Numbered from the stretch's first letter, positions 56,801 to 63,748 are shown. The stretch is DNA of 64,000 nucleotides from Chrysomallon squamiferum (GCA_012295275.1 CM022672.1:24327930-24391929), one strand, 5' to 3'. The notes: a model not told the origin generated them from the letters alone. Made by a program: numbers and translations.

Positions 56801-59800
56801 CCCTTTGCAGTGCTGTAAATTTGTGGTGGATTTTTTGGACTAGCTTCCCATATGTCATCAGTCAGCTAGGAAGACTAATTCGATAAATGCATTTTTGAAT
56901 GATATCAGTATGTTTTGTCAGATTTTATTATGTAATTAAACATTTACAGAATACAATTAGGCAGGATATATCATGATTTCACACTTCAACTATAGCAAGC
57001 TAAGTGAATCACTACCCAGTACAGTGACCACAGTAATGATGACATGAAATTGTCTGAAGTTCATTAAGCAAAATATAGGCTCTGAAAAATCAAAATATAC
57101 TAATTAACAAAAACAAACCAGTCATTATTAACACTCAACTATGGAGTTGCCCAGCTGAGAGGCAAAGTGCTGAGTGACATGGGCCCAGTTGGTTAATGGA
57201 CTAATAGTTGTATGATATTCGTCTGAATTTCTTATTTAAAAAAGGTGGTTTAACAAATGTATTTTAAAAAATAGACATTTAAAACTGATCATATAAATCA
57301 CGATGTGGTTTTACATTTTTCTATTGTTAAATAATATACATGTTTATAATATATTAACAGATAAGTTCACGCTTACTGACGATTTTTATATTAAAATATT
57401 ATATAAATTTTTGTGGATGTTATTGTTTGTTGCACTACTTCCAAAAATATTATCTAGCTACACTGAATTTACTATTCCTGTAGGATAACCAAAATAATTT
57501 GTGGTTAACAAGTTATCTACTGATACTAAAACAGATGAAAAAGAATTGTCTTCACTAGATCTCTAAGCAGGCCACAGATACTACAACATTTACATATATT
57601 TAACAATGTACTCAAATGAAAACTTTCACATAAGTTAAATTAACATGAACTTTTTTAAATATATAATATTTATTTAAGAAATAATTTTATTTTAACTAAG
57701 ATTACTGTGGCTAATAAAACTTAAGAAACTTACAGCCAAAAGGATTCACCATAGAAAAAAAGCAGCAATGATATGTTTTTTAACTGGACTATTTTGTTCA
57801 ATTTTTTTATAAATAAAGCAATTCTACCAATTGTTTTACTTTAAGTTCTAATTGTTATTAAAATATATTACATTCTGCTTTAATTTCTCTTTATTAATAG
57901 ATATTTGGAAGTCTGTGATGGCTAAAGAAATGAAATGTTTGAAGGAAATCATTATTTGATATTTACTGCATGTTGGTTGTTCTGTATAAAGCACTATCCT
58001 TGTACAAACTGCATATTGACCAGGTTTTAACTTGAAGTGAATGGCAAATTCTGTAGTGTAAACTCTATAGTCAAACATGTGATATACAACATCACCATTT
58101 TTTATAGCTGCAGTGCTCATGGCTGGAAAAACCTTTTTAAAAAAGAAAAGGCAGATTTAATCATTAAGTAAATAACAATAAAGAAAATGTCTAAATGAAG
58201 AAAACAAATACTTCACTAATGTTTCTCAATAAACTGCTTGTGATTTAGCAATATTCAAACTCGCTGATATGGGAAAATGTAAAGTTAAATAATATAGTTT
58301 TATTTACAAAGTAATTTCTTTTTTTTTTTCTTTTTTTTTCCTGCTGCATTTTTTTTCTTGGAAGCTATTTCTTTTTAATTATTTTAATTTTCATTGTTTA
58401 TATATATCATAATGACTTTTAAGAGTACTGTGGTCTTCAACAAAATGGATCCATTTCAAAAGGATAAATAGAAAGAATATTTTCCGAGTAGAATTTAACT
58501 GTTATCACATCTATCATTTGTTGAAATGTTACTTGAAAACTCTTACAAGATCTGTTTTTTGTGTGATAAATATTTACAGAAAAATTATTTTGTTTGAATG
58601 ATATTTTAATTTATTTAGTAATTCATAATGCTGAACTGAACATTCTATATTCTGAATCAATTACCTTGACTTGTTTACTATTGGGATTCCCTATTTTTAA
58701 AGCCTCATGAGTATTTTGGTCTATTTTCCTGTAAACTACAAAAGATTCATAGGCAGTATCTTCATTTCCTTGATCAGGTCCCCTTAATCCAATTGCAACA
58801 AACTTTAAAATTTTAGAAAAGGTGACTTTTAATAAAGGATAATAGTCTTTATTTGACATACTGTTTGGTGCAGTAGAATCAGCACTACACCAGATTGTTT
58901 TTGTTGCATTAAGTGGCTCAGAATAGTTCTGTTTGCTGGAATATGTGGAGTAGCTTAACTTACCACCAGGCACAACAGCTATACAAACTTTTTTAGAAAT
59001 CACCAGATCTAAAAATGACAAATAAATATATATTTATATGTAATGAACTTTTTATATATTACTGACAAAGGACATGTGGCAATTTTTAGAACATTTAGCA
59101 GTGAAAATAGCACAGTCAAAACGCATGAAATGTTTTTATTTTTTTTAAGAATTTAGGAGTCATTTGTAAATCCTGTTTAACTTTAAATTTTTTTGAATTT
59201 CCAGACATAAACAATTTAATAAATAGAGATGTTTTAGCTTAAGGACAATAACAATGATACATGAAAATTCTGTCAGTAAGAATTATTTATTTATTTTTTT
59301 ATGACACACCAGCATATGATGACATTCAATTACTGGGTGTCATTCTATGATTAGGAATATAATCATATATATTCAAATAAATCAGTGTAATAAGCTGACA
59401 TACAATAATTTAATTAGGCTACATACAATATGATTCATTCAGAGAACATATAAAAATTATCATAGATAATCAAGCTGGTAATCAAAGGATTTTAGGAAAC
59501 TTATGAAACAGTTGATGCTACAGCTTAAACTAAATCTTAGGCAATTAAAAAATTATTTATCAACAACACTGGCTGTTTCTTAATTATTGTTTTATATTAC
59601 AAAGCTTTATTTTTTCCCAGCAGCTCACTGAGAAAATCATGAACAGTTGTAGCCAAATGTTTTAGGACCACCAATGAAATATCACATATTCTTTCATTGT
59701 TTTTTTCTTAGACTGTTTATGAATAATTGTGCCAGATATTCTGAAGATTGCATAATCCTTAATTTTCCAGTTTGAGGGCTGTTTTCACATAATTCAAAAT

Positions 59801-60958
59801 TGCAGTATCCACACCAGCAAGCTGAAGCAAGAAAATTCATGAGTTTTGCTAATCAAAGGATAACTATACAACAGCTAAGTAGATCAGATAAATCAAACCC
59901 AGTGTGTAAAATAACATTCAGCAGTGTAATCCAATTGTCAATTTTTGCAAAAAACCAACAACAATACTCATCTAAGATTAATCCAGTTTGCAGTAGTTTC
60001 AGGACCATGTTATCATGTAAAATAGCCTAGTAAGAATTGAAAATATGAACAGTACACATTGCCTGTTGAGAAACATCAACAAATCCAATGGAGTAAGGAT
60101 CAGTGTGAAGAAATCACCAGTGTCAAATACTTATGAAAATGCCAGAAATCAAAGATAACTAGGCTGTTCTTGAAGACGGATCAAATGAGTGTTCTTCACT
60201 GGCCTCAAAATAGCATCAATTCAAATCCAGTCGAAAATGTATGGTTACACTGAAAGACTAAGTAGTGGACAGATGTTTTCTGATACAATTAAATGTGACC
60301 GAACAAAGCTGACATTATGGCTCAGCCATTAGAAGCAGATATTAAAAGCCATGGTAAGCATACTAAATACTGAAATATGTTAGAAAACAATGAAATATAT
60401 AAGAACATCATTTCTATTTATGTATCTTAAAAGTTTATGGATTTTTATTCCCTCCTATTTTTTGATATTTTATTTATTTATTTAATTGTTTTTTAAATCA
60501 GGCAGATGGTACTATTTATAATTATATATACACTACTACCATAAGGGAAACACTGGTATTAGTACCTTTAAACTCATATGATGGGCAATATTTTTATCTA
60601 CAAAAATAAAATAAACCTTTCATCCTATGTTTCATACTCTGTTTCACTTCTGGATGACTGAGAGAAAATAAAAACATTTCAATTTGAAATAAAAAAAAGA
60701 GAGTACAGATGATATAAAACATATACTAATTAAAAACAAAAGAAGTATTAGCAAAAATTAATATGCTCAAAAAAATGATTTTTAAATTTTTGTATGGAAT
60801 GCTTTTTAAAGAAACAATTATTTTTTTTTCTTTCAAATAATGTTATTGTAAGCTTCATGTAATTACATTTCTAATATAAAATTATGTCATCTGTTTTAAT
60901 TCATACCATATTGCAAAATCCAGTTTATGCATATAAAGAAATGAACAAAAATATCCAT
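13910..60958 (-). CDS. Gene A: polycystin-1-like lectin/REJ/PLAT cation-channel protein (39 coding exons, complete)
   Basis: This is a spliced gene read right to left, starting at ATG 60958-60956 and ending at TAA 13912-13910. The 39 exons sum to 8,892 nt (2,963 residues plus stop); all junctions have GT-AG borders and phases agree throughout. Domain order: signal peptide 1-17; F5/8C 26-187; EGF 188-230; C-type-lectin-like 231-350; F5/8C 351-508; EGF 509-551; C-type-lectin-like 552-700; F5/8C 701-864; Cys-rich plus EGF 865-953; unassigned plus REJ 954-1459; GAIN-like region 1460-1932; GPS 1933-1995; first membrane helix about 2020-2038; PLAT about 2060-2170; further helices; channel domain to 2963. 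The REJ-GPS-TM-PLAT-TM-channel order is specific to the polycystin-1 family (PKD1, PKD1L, suREJ, PKDREJ). Which subfamily it belongs to cannot be told by eye. Exon coordinates are given in the module entries. Confidence 0.94.
15121..16459. other. Gene A intron 38 (1.3 kb)
   Basis: Single intron between the last two coding exons. AT-rich with TTTA-type simple repeats near 15530-15560. No coding or RNA feature recognised. Confidence 0.6.
16460..19052 (-). CDS. Gene A exons 35-38: membrane helices 2-6 and start of the polycystin extracellular domain
   Basis: Exons 18507-19052, 17881-18137, 17016-17317 and 16460-16604; residues 2144-2560. After the PLAT domain: helix 2 around 2230-2248 (LTCAHCLLLCTMLANIMYYG), helix 3 around 2270-2293, helices 4-5 in exon 36 (LYVIYFFTFLVSVICSY; PVKVLVLALLVTLIF), then an acidic cytoplasmic loop TDDEEEE and helix 6 (FVFVVIVLLMVLGHRD), followed by the start of the TOP/polycystin domain with the family string LVGRACLRQIRI. 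The layout equals polycystin-1 helices 2-6. Confidence 0.9.
19052..19837 (-). CDS. Gene A exon 34 and start of exon 35: PLAT/LH2 domain
   Basis: Exon 34 is 19557-19837 (ends in phase 2); exon 35 begins at 19052. Residues about 2060-2170. Typical PLAT marks are YTYLICVVTG, AGTSSRVFLYLCG, an FKSG...WFLLRT strand, RIKSVVIWHDNSG, and PSW|YLKEVYVKDL across the splice junction, then W-HCVF-DDWLS. Choosing donor CTTG|GTACAA and acceptor ACAG|GTATTT rebuilds the family string PSWYL exactly. PLAT is cytoplasmic here, between the first and second membrane helices, and in relatives binds lipid and partner proteins. Confidence 0.93.
20140..20844 (-). CDS. Gene A exons 32-33: GPS autoproteolysis motif and first membrane helix
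   Basis: Exons 20722-20844 and 20140-20370, phase 0 at both inner borders; residues 1933-2050. The GPS signature is intact: CSYWN ... EWKKDGC ending exon 32, then CQCRHLSAF in exon 33. The tripeptide H1989-L1990-S1991 is the cleavage site class H-L-(S/T), so self-cleavage between L1990 and S1991 is expected from the family. Next come the first transmembrane helix (about 2020-2038) and the polycystin-1-type WARRADYND turn into the cytoplasm. Confidence 0.92.
20938..21110. repeat. Internally deleted copy of the same repeat
   Basis: The left ~100 bp (TTTAATGCCAGGAAAATACA, then GGGCAATGGCC) match 22318-22395, and are followed directly by the right end (TGTAAATA ... TAATGTTATCATTTGAGGC) that in the other copy lies ~880 bp further on, at 23281-23335. 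Confidence 0.55.
22296..23340. repeat. Unidentified ~1-kb interspersed repeat, full copy
   Basis: Begins near ACAGATTATTTG ... TTTAATGCCAGG and ends near TAATGTTATCATTTG ... ATCTGGGCATTAAA. Its middle is richer in GC than the flanks (for example 22735-23160). Both ends recur, joined together, at 20938-21110, which defines the unit. No reading frame with a recognisable domain; it could be an LTR, a SINE-like unit or a non-autonomous element. Confidence 0.55.
23489..23525. repeat. (TAA)n microsatellite
   Basis: About twelve TAA units close to the 3' border of exon 31. The reverse strand reads as a poly-Leu frame, which is not a gene. Confidence 0.9.
23598..32623 (-). CDS. Gene A exons 23-31: post-REJ and GAIN-like region
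   Basis: Exons 32478-32623, 31355-31451, 30947-31035, 29798-29923, 28158-28249, 26522-26612, 25915-26184, 25108-25261 and 23598-23950; residues 1460-1932. These exons have no motif-level signature, but lie where all polycystin-1 relatives carry the helical and beta GAIN subdomains just before the GPS. Visible traits: helix-rich exons 25-28 (MLLQLMDCLLEIDLNETG; an NIISDIV helix), then beta-rich exons 29-31 with sequons such as NLT, NVS and NKT. All nine junctions hold phase, which supports the assignment despite weak similarity. Confidence 0.75.
23951..25107. other. Gene A intron 30 (1.2 kb)
   Basis: AT-rich intron with a short (GT)n run near 24014-24029. Nothing further recognised. Confidence 0.6.
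26949..26976. repeat. (AT)n microsatellite
   Basis: Fourteen AT units following an A-rich tract in gene A intron 27. Confidence 0.9.
27110..27720 (+). pseudogene. Decayed Tc1/mariner-type transposase fragment
   Basis: On the plus strand, frames broken by stops carry the sense order of a mariner/Tc1 transposase: a KICFTDES-like block near 27408 (family: W-K-V-L-F-T-D-E-S), then a VKVYVSIHGIAD-like block near 27500 (family: VKV-VWG-IS-G), then a TTLNCTRYV block (family: T-N---Y). The second catalytic region is not recognisable. It lies antisense to gene A, inside an intron. Confidence 0.5.
27736..27769. repeat. (CA)n microsatellite
   Basis: CA repeats, slightly interrupted, in gene A intron 27 next to the decayed transposase. 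Confidence 0.88.
28250..29797. other. Gene A intron 26 (1.5 kb)
   Basis: AT-rich with short TAA and TTG simple repeats (28399-28420, 29057-29083). No coding feature seen. Confidence 0.6.
29924..30946. other. Gene A intron 25 (1.0 kb)
   Basis: AT-rich intron with TTTA and A-rich simple sequence. Nothing recognised. Confidence 0.55.
32801..32842. repeat. (TAA)n microsatellite
   Basis: Fourteen TAA units in gene A intron 22. Confidence 0.92.
33345..33450 (+). repeat. Interspersed repeat fragment resembling a mollusc repeat
   Basis: The string TTAGCAGCAAGGGATCTTTT followed by a CATCCCACA block resembles, from memory, a repeat common in mollusc genomes. It is markedly richer in GC than its surroundings. 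The identity is remembered rather than searched, so it is only weak taxonomic evidence. Confidence 0.35.
34316..40064 (-). CDS. Gene A exons 17-22: unassigned beta-rich segment and REJ region
   Basis: Exons 39391-40064, 37568-37710, 36780-36886, 36355-36502, 35442-35689 and 34316-34513; residues 954-1459. The first ~120 residues of exon 17 (DYSCIPEF ... FTVAYHD) look beta-rich, but I cannot assign them to a PKD or Ig family. From about residue 1080 the REJ (receptor for egg jelly) pattern appears: YEWTFSSFKF, then SFEWFCKIKSTNATC in exon 19, ESILKIPPYYLSINETY in exon 20, and the family signature PPRGGSCFVSPTSGFAL ... FSVFCDG in exon 22. The REJ region in polycystin-1 is extracellular and stabilises the GAIN/GPS part. 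Several N-glycosylation sequons are present. Confidence 0.87.
37711..39390. other. Gene A intron 17 (1.7 kb)
   Basis: AT-rich intron inside the REJ region. No repeat family, frame or RNA feature recognised. Confidence 0.6.
40375..40641 (-). CDS. Gene A exon 16: Cys-rich spacer plus EGF-like module 3
   Basis: A 267-nt exon, phase 1-1, residues 865-953. The first half is a short segment with four cysteines and no recognised fold (PQCGSKPSMY ... YECFYYPC ... DTCGF). The second half is a classical EGF (C..KNPCASHPCPEGDIC...AVCYCPQTITGNC). It stands where the third cassette would be expected to continue into a lectin-like domain; the gene goes on instead into the REJ region. Matches gene B 1466-1738. 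Confidence 0.85.
40642..43369. other. Gene A introns 15 and 14 (1.1 and 1.4 kb), flanking exon 15
   Basis: AT-rich. A TATG/TGTA-type simple repeat lies near 41164-41215. Outside exon 15 (41785-41941) nothing is recognised. Confidence 0.55.
41785..44305 (-). CDS. Gene A exons 13-15: third discoidin (F5/8C) domain
   Basis: Exons 44145-44305, 43370-43543 and 41785-41941 (phases 1-0, 0-0, 0-1), residues 701-864. This is the clearest discoidin copy: opening Cys at 702 followed by an SGFWTISRNDW segment, a FVQVDL strand split by an intron, and the standard end TARFVRIFW ... MELYGC with Cys 859. Disulphide-linked terminal cysteines are thus retained. The gene B exons (161, 180, 157 nt) differ from A only by 6 nt in the middle exon. 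Confidence 0.9.
46087..46660 (+). pseudogene. Decayed copy of a multi-copy metazoan gene family
   Basis: The plus-strand frame from about 46127 contains CDTVACCFNTGKNTIL, like the CDTVS-F-GKGK block of a repetitive uncharacterised protein family seen in many invertebrates. Further on, in shifted frames, come LPSTNKAFKENMK (family LPPT--AF--H-KRA) and GCETDTPSQSSRCG, a stop, then VSLSHMMFHAYH (family GC-SD-PC---RC-C ... LSC--FC-C). At least one frameshift and an in-frame TGA break it. Family recognition is from memory of its motifs; no function is known to me. Confidence 0.5.
47366..47460 (-). repeat. Partial duplications of the exon 12 3' end and donor
   Basis: The plus-strand string around TTTTTATTTA ... 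TTACCATCTAACC at 47366-47410 repeats the region just beyond exon 12 (47651-47692). A second piece at 47421-47452 repeats TTACCATCTAA plus CTATACTGACAG, corresponding to the exon's C-QYR end. Small local duplications inside intron 12 leaving decoy donor-like sequence. Confidence 0.5.
47692..48782 (-). CDS. Gene A exons 11-12: second C-type-lectin-like domain
   Basis: Exons 48534-48782 (249 nt) and 47692-47889 (198 nt), both phase 1-1, residues 552-700. Lectin-like marks are YFFTVPHETTFDEAYNECKRYGG (shown in part: DEAYNEC, then RYGGYL), a C-HWFLG step at the exon border, WQDGRWVDF, and a final CSVCQY. Calcium-site triplets of the EPN/QPD type are not seen. Donor of exon 11 is TAG|GTAAGC; the same position in gene B is altered (see findings). 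Both exon lengths equal those of gene B. Confidence 0.8.
49111..49239 (-). CDS. Gene A exon 10: EGF-like module 2
   Basis: A 129-nt exon, phase 1-1, residues 509-551. It has six EGF cysteines (VNECSKNPCSHNC...FFCTC...LFIDGKTCLPG). This is one of the best-conserved modules between the paralogs: 27 of 44 aligned residues match the gene B exon 5349-5477, including an unbroken HLFIDG block. Confidence 0.9.
49240..50894. other. Gene A intron 9 (1.65 kb)
   Basis: Contains a 336-bp inverted-repeat transposable element (49615-49950). The rest is AT-rich with nothing recognised. Confidence 0.6.
49615..49950 (-). mobile_element. Miniature mariner/IS630-type element with terminal inverted repeats
   Basis: Left end CAGGGTGTCCCAAAAGTAAC and right end GTTACTTTTGGGACACCCTG are perfect inverted repeats, flanked by TA on both sides. 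On the minus strand the sequence near 49700-49750 reads CRDCIEVQGRHFEHL then stop, like the C-terminal end of Tc1/mariner/IS630 transposases. Most of the transposase is gone, so this is a non-autonomous deletion derivative. Confidence 0.85.
50895..53282 (-). CDS. Gene A exons 7-9: second discoidin (F5/8C) domain with conserved RSRR motif
   Basis: Exons 53071-53282, 52224-52349 and 50895-51030 (phases 1-0, 0-0, 0-1), residues 351-508. The order is discoidin-like: a DDQFSSSSFD segment (loop with serines), a GIEYGSYW ... INKFLRV strand where the family has W-P ... QYLQVDL, an EITGLVVIG strand, and a closing SCKGYQWDLTGR segment. The stretch LAFGPARSRRGSK (residues 383-395) is identical in gene B, far above the surrounding similarity, and contains a furin-type R-X-R-R site at 389-392 (DNA 53158-53169). 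The three exon lengths 212/126/136 equal those of gene B. Confidence 0.82.
51031..52223. other. Gene A intron 8 (1.2 kb)
   Basis: AT-rich with a short TTG run near 52073-52100. Nothing else recognised. Confidence 0.55.
52671..52880. repeat. Near-perfect ~98-bp-arm hairpin (foldback element) in gene A intron 7
   Basis: Left arm 52671-52768 begins TTTGGCAAATACACAATTAC; right arm 52782-52880 ends GTAATTGTGTATTTGCCAAA. A spacer of about 13 nt separates the arms, with only about three mismatches. It lies within intron 7, so the pre-mRNA would form a long AU-rich double-stranded stem. It is probably a palindromic MITE or a recent inverted duplication. Confidence 0.93.
53283..54266. other. Gene A intron 6 (1.0 kb)
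   Basis: AT-rich, with TTTTA simple repeats near 53935-53975. A less AT-rich stretch at 53400-53520 may be old repeat DNA, but is not identifiable. Confidence 0.5.
54267..54966 (-). CDS. Gene A exons 5-6: first C-type-lectin-like domain
   Basis: Exons 54796-54966 and 54267-54455, both phase 1-1, residues 231-350. The first exon has the lectin-like opening (F..K..AQC...GGHLTTFFTSEE). The second has an IDGS turn and ends in LSCRIS, the usual last-cysteine strand. No EPN, QPD or WND calcium/sugar triplets are visible and the inner disulphide pair is missing, so this is a lectin-fold domain rather than a demonstrable calcium-dependent lectin. The gene B pair (7509-7673, 7230-7406) keeps the same features. 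Confidence 0.7.
55230..55358 (-). CDS. Gene A exon 4: EGF-like module 1
   Basis: A 129-nt exon, phase 1-1, residues 188-230. Six cysteines in EGF spacing (C..NGGCEDTC...FCSC..GF.L..DGFKC) mark a complement/fibulin-type EGF. It has no obvious N-terminal calcium-binding Asp/Glu pair. It joins the first discoidin and first lectin-like domains and matches the gene B exon 8116-8256. Confidence 0.88.
55359..57966. other. Gene A intron 3 (2.6 kb)
   Basis: Less AT-rich than other introns at 55680-56860, with broken minus-strand frames around 56480-56858, suggesting an old inserted element that I cannot name. Short GGCCCAG ... GTTAA strings at 55686 and 57179 recall a tRNA-derived SINE head, but the evidence is too thin to call one. 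Confidence 0.45.
57967..59008 (-). CDS. Gene A exons 2-3: first discoidin (F5/8 type C)-like domain
   Basis: Exons 58665-59008 and 57967-58132, phases 1-0 and 0-1. Residues about 18-187. Features of the F5/8C fold are an opening Cys (C26), a WCSA turn, an LKVTF ... VAIGLRG strand pair, a YESFVVYRKI strand, and a closing half ending in a Cys (PTC). F5/8C domains bind cell-surface lipids, glycans or matrix through loops at one end of a beta barrel; no ligand-specific residues can be read here. The gene B counterpart aligns along its full length. The domain is divergent, so a profile search would be useful confirmation. Confidence 0.75.
59009..60906. other. Gene A intron 1 (1.9 kb)
   Basis: Contains a decayed Tc1 transposon at about 59643-60440. 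The remainder is AT-rich without recognised features. Confidence 0.6.
59643..60440 (+). mobile_element. Decayed Tc1-like transposon
   Basis: The left end ACAGTTGTAGCCAAATGTTT followed by AGGACCACC has the look of Tc1-type terminal repeats. Plus-strand frames broken by stops include ANQRITIQQLSRSDKSN (family paired-type DNA-binding start) and, near 60190-60260, VLHWPQNSINSNPVENVWLH, the W-P--S-D-NPIEN-W block around the catalytic Asp of Tc1 transposases. Here Asn/Ser replace the usual Asp-Leu and a stop follows, so it is inactive. Confidence 0.65.
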
Positions 60959-60990
60959 CTTGTAAGAATTTTATCAGCCAGATGTGTTGT
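60907..60990 (-). CDS. Gene A exon 1: 5'UTR end, start codon and signal peptide
   Basis: Coding part 60907-60958 (52 nt, ends in phase 1, donor GTATGA). It encodes MDIFVHFFICINWILQYG across the junction, a short hydrophobic secretion signal. The start is chosen because exon 1 of gene B has exactly the same coding length (52 nt), the same phase and a similar hydrophobic peptide. A TTTCTATTTCAG acceptor just upstream suggests the exon begins near 60990, leaving about 32 nt of 5'UTR and implying at least one further noncoding exon to the right. Confidence 0.8.
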
Positions 60991-63740
60991 CTGAAATAGA
61001 AAAATAAATAAAATGCATAATTATTATTTTTATTATTAATAAATTACAAACAGTCATGGTATAATACTTAGAATGTTACAAAAACTATTTAATTTTCCAT
61101 TCGATATATGGAAAAATCAAAAATAAATTATTCTTTATACAAAAAAAGTTTTAATAATTTGAATACTGATGCCCATATGTATGTCGCATTTTCTTTACTA
61201 ATATACTAATTAAAAAAAAGCAAAAATAAATCTGCAGATATAATTATGTTTCAGAGCCCTAACATCACCATTTTAGTTACAAAATACATATATAATACAT
61301 TTAAAATGAAAAAAAATCTATTGATTTGTATTCATTGTACTGCACACAATATCAAATAATGATAATGTTGCACAGATGTCAGTATCTTAATACATTACTA
61401 TGACTGGAAAAACTGCAAATTAACATTTGTAATGTGATCATGATCTATATATGCTGAAGCTGTTATTAAAATTACACATAAAAATGTTTTGAATGAAGTG
61501 CAACATTAATTTATAGAATAAGTAATTGTATCTTTCTGAAGAATTTATTTTTCTGATTCTTAATATATTTGTAAATCATAAATTCTGAATGTTCATAATA
61601 ATGCCGAGTAAATTTATATCTGAATATAACTGTCAACAGTTAAAATAAGCAATAACTAGTAACTGATTAGTTTGTTATCAAGTTTATAAGATTTAGCATT
61701 ACAAGATAGGAAATTCAAGAAGGTAACAGATATCATAAACAGAGAAAGTAATAATAAACAAACATTAATAAAGATATCAGCAATTTTATGAAATATTGCA
61801 AACTTCATGATTGCAGTGTAATGGTGTGTAATATTTATCATGCTTTCAAATGTAACCTCTTAACTATTAAAACAAAGTGCATGTCCTGTAACCAAATCCA
61901 GTTTTCACTTTTTAGTTTAAATCAAACTTAATTCACCTTGCAGTGTGTTTAATACTTGCTTTAAAGAGTTTAATTCTAGCTATAGTGAATTTGATTTGTT
62001 TTTATAACCCGTTACTGAACAATTTATAAAAAAAGAATAATGAAAGCCTCTGATTACTGGACTCAAGTCACAAATTATCTTTAAACATTTAGTTTAATGT
62101 AATAAGTTCTGATTAATTATTTTTTCAACTGAATTTTGTAAAGTGCAAGTTATCTGTTTTTATAATTTGCATTTCCTTATTTTTAACTGTCCTTGGTTAT
62201 ACAATTCACGCAGTTACAATTGGCAGGTTTCTGTATTTTTCTTAGTAGACATAAAGGATTATCCTGTAAAATCACATTCACTTGCGTATTCTCTAATAAA
62301 GAATGTCATAACAGAAATGAGAATATTATCACATTATGTTTACAGTGTACCTGTGGCATTAAGAATAAATGGTCTAATAAACTGTTTTATAATGCCAAGT
62401 TATATTATTTTTACTTTCTTAAGTGACTTTTCACCATTCATAAAAGATATCAATAAATCAACTATTACAAAACAACTGTGTTCTGCCATTTAACCTGTTC
62501 ACCACTTGAGCCATCATTTCATCGTGTATGCAGTGGACAGATGGTGTATTTTTCAATATTCAAAGAAATGTTAGACTAAACTGGCCAATCCTGTACATAA
62601 TAACATCATTGGTAGTGCCCATGCATTTTTTGATTGTACGTTTATAATGTGAAGCTTCAAGATACTAGTCACAGTAGTATGGTACAAATGTTCTACATAC
62701 CTTTTAATCTTATAATTATGTATTTATTATTAAAAATGTCTAAGAATGTGAATAATTGTAATTAACAAACAAGGGAAAAATTCAAGATTTTTCATAACTG
62801 GTTTTATTTCAATATGAATGTCATGACACTGTAAGTCTGATATTACATCTAATTCAGTGAAGAAAAATTACCAGTTTTTGTACATTACACCAATCAGTCG
62901 GCAATTTCTGCCTCTGACACTTAACTTAAGTAAATAAATATATAAAATAAATAATAAATCATGACAAAATCCTCAGCAAAACCTCTGCTAGCAAGGAAGC
63001 AGACCTAAATAAAAGCAATGTTGTATTTTAAAAATGTTTTCCTTGTATTTATTTATTTACTTACTTATTTAAATACCACAGTTCTGGCGAGAGTACTTAA
63101 GTTTAATGGATCATTATTAATTAGTTATGATTATAAAAATCTGTATACGCAAAACTCCTAAATATTTAACTGCTAAAGCTCATATGGCATTTTTACAATC
63201 CATAGTGATTTTACGTGTGAAAATGTCGTCTGCACACACACCTACGTATTATAGACACTAAAACGTTATTTTGTTACGCTGCATGATATAAATTTGTAGT
63301 TCCCTAAGTTAGACGTTATGTTTTTCTCGCGGTGTTGCTATGATTTCTTGTTTTTACGCTACAACAAATATTTTTAAAAAGGTCACATAACGAGTCATTT
63401 TTGGCTTATCAATATAATGTGAAGTGAAGTGAAAAAAATTAACGTGCTAATCAGAGCAAGCTGTTGTGAAGCACGTCTACGACGTGCACGCTTTCTGACA
63501 GGTCAGCGGGCGTATCCGTCGCAGATTCTCAATATAACCAGTCTTTTATTTTTATACCACAGTACCGGCTAGTACCAGAATGTTTTTTTTTTTTTCAAGG
63601 GAGATAAGTAGGAATATAAGTATGTTTGTTTAACGGCTCCCCAGCACATTTTATTATTATTTTTTTTTTTTCTATTGGGTGTCATTTTAAGGTGAAAAAA
63701 ACAACACAAAACGAACAAAAAACAATGATCTAAGAAAAGC
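60991..63740. other. Region upstream of gene A
   Basis: About 2.7 kb between the inferred exon-1 acceptor and the repeats at the right edge. It presumably contains a 5'UTR intron and a noncoding exon. No coding frame with similarity is seen; plus-strand frames at 62143-62493 look accidental. Confidence 0.5.
63300..63540 (-). promoter_or_regulatory. Possible promoter of gene A
   Basis: The most CpG-rich stretch upstream of gene A. It includes a 7-bp-arm inverted repeat GCACGTC-TAC-GACGTGC at 63472-63488. It is placed where an upstream noncoding exon is expected, but no core promoter element is clear. Confidence 0.25.
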
Positions 63741-63746
63741 CAGTGT

Positions 63747-63748
<2 letters not shown>

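Noticed and set aside
56480-56858. Two overlapping minus-strand frames in gene A intron 3
   Set aside because: No domain recognised, no phase-compatible splice borders needed: exon 3 joins exon 4 in phase 1 without them. Likely old repeat DNA.
55686-57210. GGCCCAG ... GTTAA strings at two places, suggestive of tRNA-derived SINE heads
   Set aside because: A and B box pair and a shared body could not be demonstrated by eye.
62143-62493. 116-residue plus-strand frame upstream of gene A
   Set aside because: No recognisable domain, no codon-use or motif support; long frames in AT-rich DNA with few stops on one strand occur by chance.
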